From Alphaproteobacteria bacterium (GTDB taxonomy: Bacteria > Pseudomonadota > Alphaproteobacteria > JAJTHO01), in contig JAJTHO010000128.1 in assembly GCA_021297975.1 (NCBI GenBank), positions 1-6,676 on the forward strand: a DNA stretch of 6,676 nt. Reading direction: 5' to 3'. Below, one piece after another: positions 5,841 through 6,676 of the stretch. Every line of letters starts with the position of its first letter. The stretch's first letter is position 1. The notes beneath the pieces are model-generated. The model saw only the letters and a list, made by a program, of their open reading frames with translations. It made no database searches and was not told the origin of the DNA. The position numbers were made by a program, and so were the translations under genes.

Positions 5841-6676
5841 GCCGCTGGCGCGGCGCGCTTTGCAATGCCTGCCCGCTGAAATAGCCCACGATGCGGCAAT
5901 TTGGGCGCTGGGGAAGGGCTTGGTGCCGCGCGTTGCGGTGCCGGAAAAACCGGTTAGCTTGTGGGGTTACCGCTTTCGCCATCCGGTGGGCTTAGCGGCG
6001 GGTTTTGATAAAAACGGCGCGGCGCTGCCGGGGCTGGTGAAATGCGGTTTTAGTTTTATTGAGGTTGGTACTGTTACGCCCCGCCCGCAGCCGGGCAATC
6101 CTAAGCCGCGCCTGTTTCGCATCCCAGAGCATCAGGCCATCATCAATCGCCTTGGTTTTAACAACCAAGGCCACGCGGCGCTGCAACAACGCCTCGATGC
6201 CCTCAGCCCAGCGCTACGCGCCTCGGTTATTCTGGGTGTGAATATCGGCAAGAATAAAGACTCGGCCGATGCGGCGGCGGATTATGTCGCGGGGGTTAAA
6301 GCCTTTGGCGGCCGCGCCGATTACATCACGGTGAATATTTCCTCCCCCAACACGCCCGGCCTGCGCGATTTACAGAATCTTGCCGCATTAGAGCCGCTGT
6401 TGGATGCGGTAATGAACACCATGCAGCAGCAGCAAACCCCCAAGCCGCTGTGCCTCAAAATCGCGCCGGATTTAGCAGCGGACGATATCGCCGCCATTGC
6501 GCAGCTCGCGGAAAAAACCGGCTTTTCCGGGCTAATTGTCAGCAACACAACGATTCAGCGCCCCGCTACCCTGCCCGCTTGGGCACAGGCGGAGAGCGGC
6601 GGACTCAGCGGCCAGCCGCTGAAACCCCTAGCCGAAGCCGCCCTTACCGCCGCGCATCACGCCGCGCCGCAGTTGC
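5824..6676 (+). CDS. pyrD: Dihydroorotate dehydrogenase (quinone), class 2 (N-terminal part)
   Basis: The visible 284 codons encode a class 2 PyrD; the frame is open to the right edge, so the C-terminus is missing. The enzyme oxidises dihydroorotate to orotate in pyrimidine synthesis and passes electrons through FMN to ubiquinone at the inner membrane. The amphipathic helical N-terminus (FANLEPLARRALQCLPAEIAHDAAIWAL) is the membrane/quinone-binding extension that marks class 2. Next come AAGFDKNG (58-65), VGTVTPRPQPGNPKPRLFR from residue 81, NRLGFNNQG from 108 and NISSPNTPGLR from 171. The catalytic base is Ser174 by comparison with E. coli Ser175. SNTT (240-243) and SGGLSG (258-263) follow, all expected for FMN and orotate binding. 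The ATG at 5824 overlaps the end of rppH by 17 nt; AGCAGG upstream may serve as ribosome binding site. Confidence 0.96.
   Translation, partial: MFANLEPLARRALQCLPAEIAHDAAIWALGKGLVPRVAVPEKPVSLWGYRFRHPVGLAAGFDKNGAALPGLVKCGFSFIEVGTVTPRPQPGNPKPRLFRIPEHQAIINRLGFNNQGHAALQQRLDALSPALRASVILGVNIGKNKDSADAAADYVAGVKAFGGRADYITVNISSPNTPGLRDLQNLAALEPLLDAVMNTMQQQQTPKPLCLKIAPDLAADDIAAIAQLAEKTGFSGLIVSNTTIQRPATLPAWAQAESGGLSGQPLKPLAEAALTAAHHAAPQL

Overview
The window is a densely coded stretch of an alphaproteobacterial chromosome of moderate GC content. Three things point there: the bS21 gene (rpsU) is divergent from a COQ9-family gene; the proteins look alphaproteobacterial (degenerate EnvC-like factor, CtpA, degenerate YibQ-type deacetylase, RppH); and a ubiquinone-type, class 2 PyrD is present. 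A Rhodospirillales-like lineage, or a related deep alphaproteobacterial one, fits best. The exact taxon cannot be read from this piece.

Layout. On the minus strand, rpsU (GTG start) is followed after 42 bases by ychF, which runs off the left edge. A 91-bp divergent intergenic region carries a 9-bp tandem repeat and separates rpsU from a plus-strand run of six genes: coq9, envC-like, ctpA, a YibQ-type divergent polysaccharide deacetylase, rppH and pyrD (cut by the right edge). Gaps in this run are short (20-29 nt) or negative (4- and 17-nt overlaps). The exception is the coq9/envC junction, where a palindromic element of about 110 bp sits. The run therefore looks like one operon, or a few overlapping transcription units.

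How the genes fit together. coq9 serves ubiquinone biosynthesis, and the PyrD at the far end uses ubiquinone as electron acceptor. envC-like, ctpA and the deacetylase-fold protein form an envelope module: a secreted coiled-coil/LytM regulator, an exported PDZ protease, and a membrane-anchored divergent deacetylase. rppH encodes an mRNA 5'-end pyrophosphohydrolase. Both the LytM domain and the deacetylase domain have lost their recognisable metal-binding residues, so this module probably works by regulation or binding rather than by hydrolysis.

Most notable signal. The element at 1312-1421 has near-perfect terminal inverted repeats and three internal hairpins that together would fold into a compact four-way junction. 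Its right end contains the most plausible envC start codon, and the reading frame through the element is open. It resembles a mobile palindromic repeat that has invaded an operon junction. No wholly new multi-gene system is evident; the remaining content is recognisable core genome.
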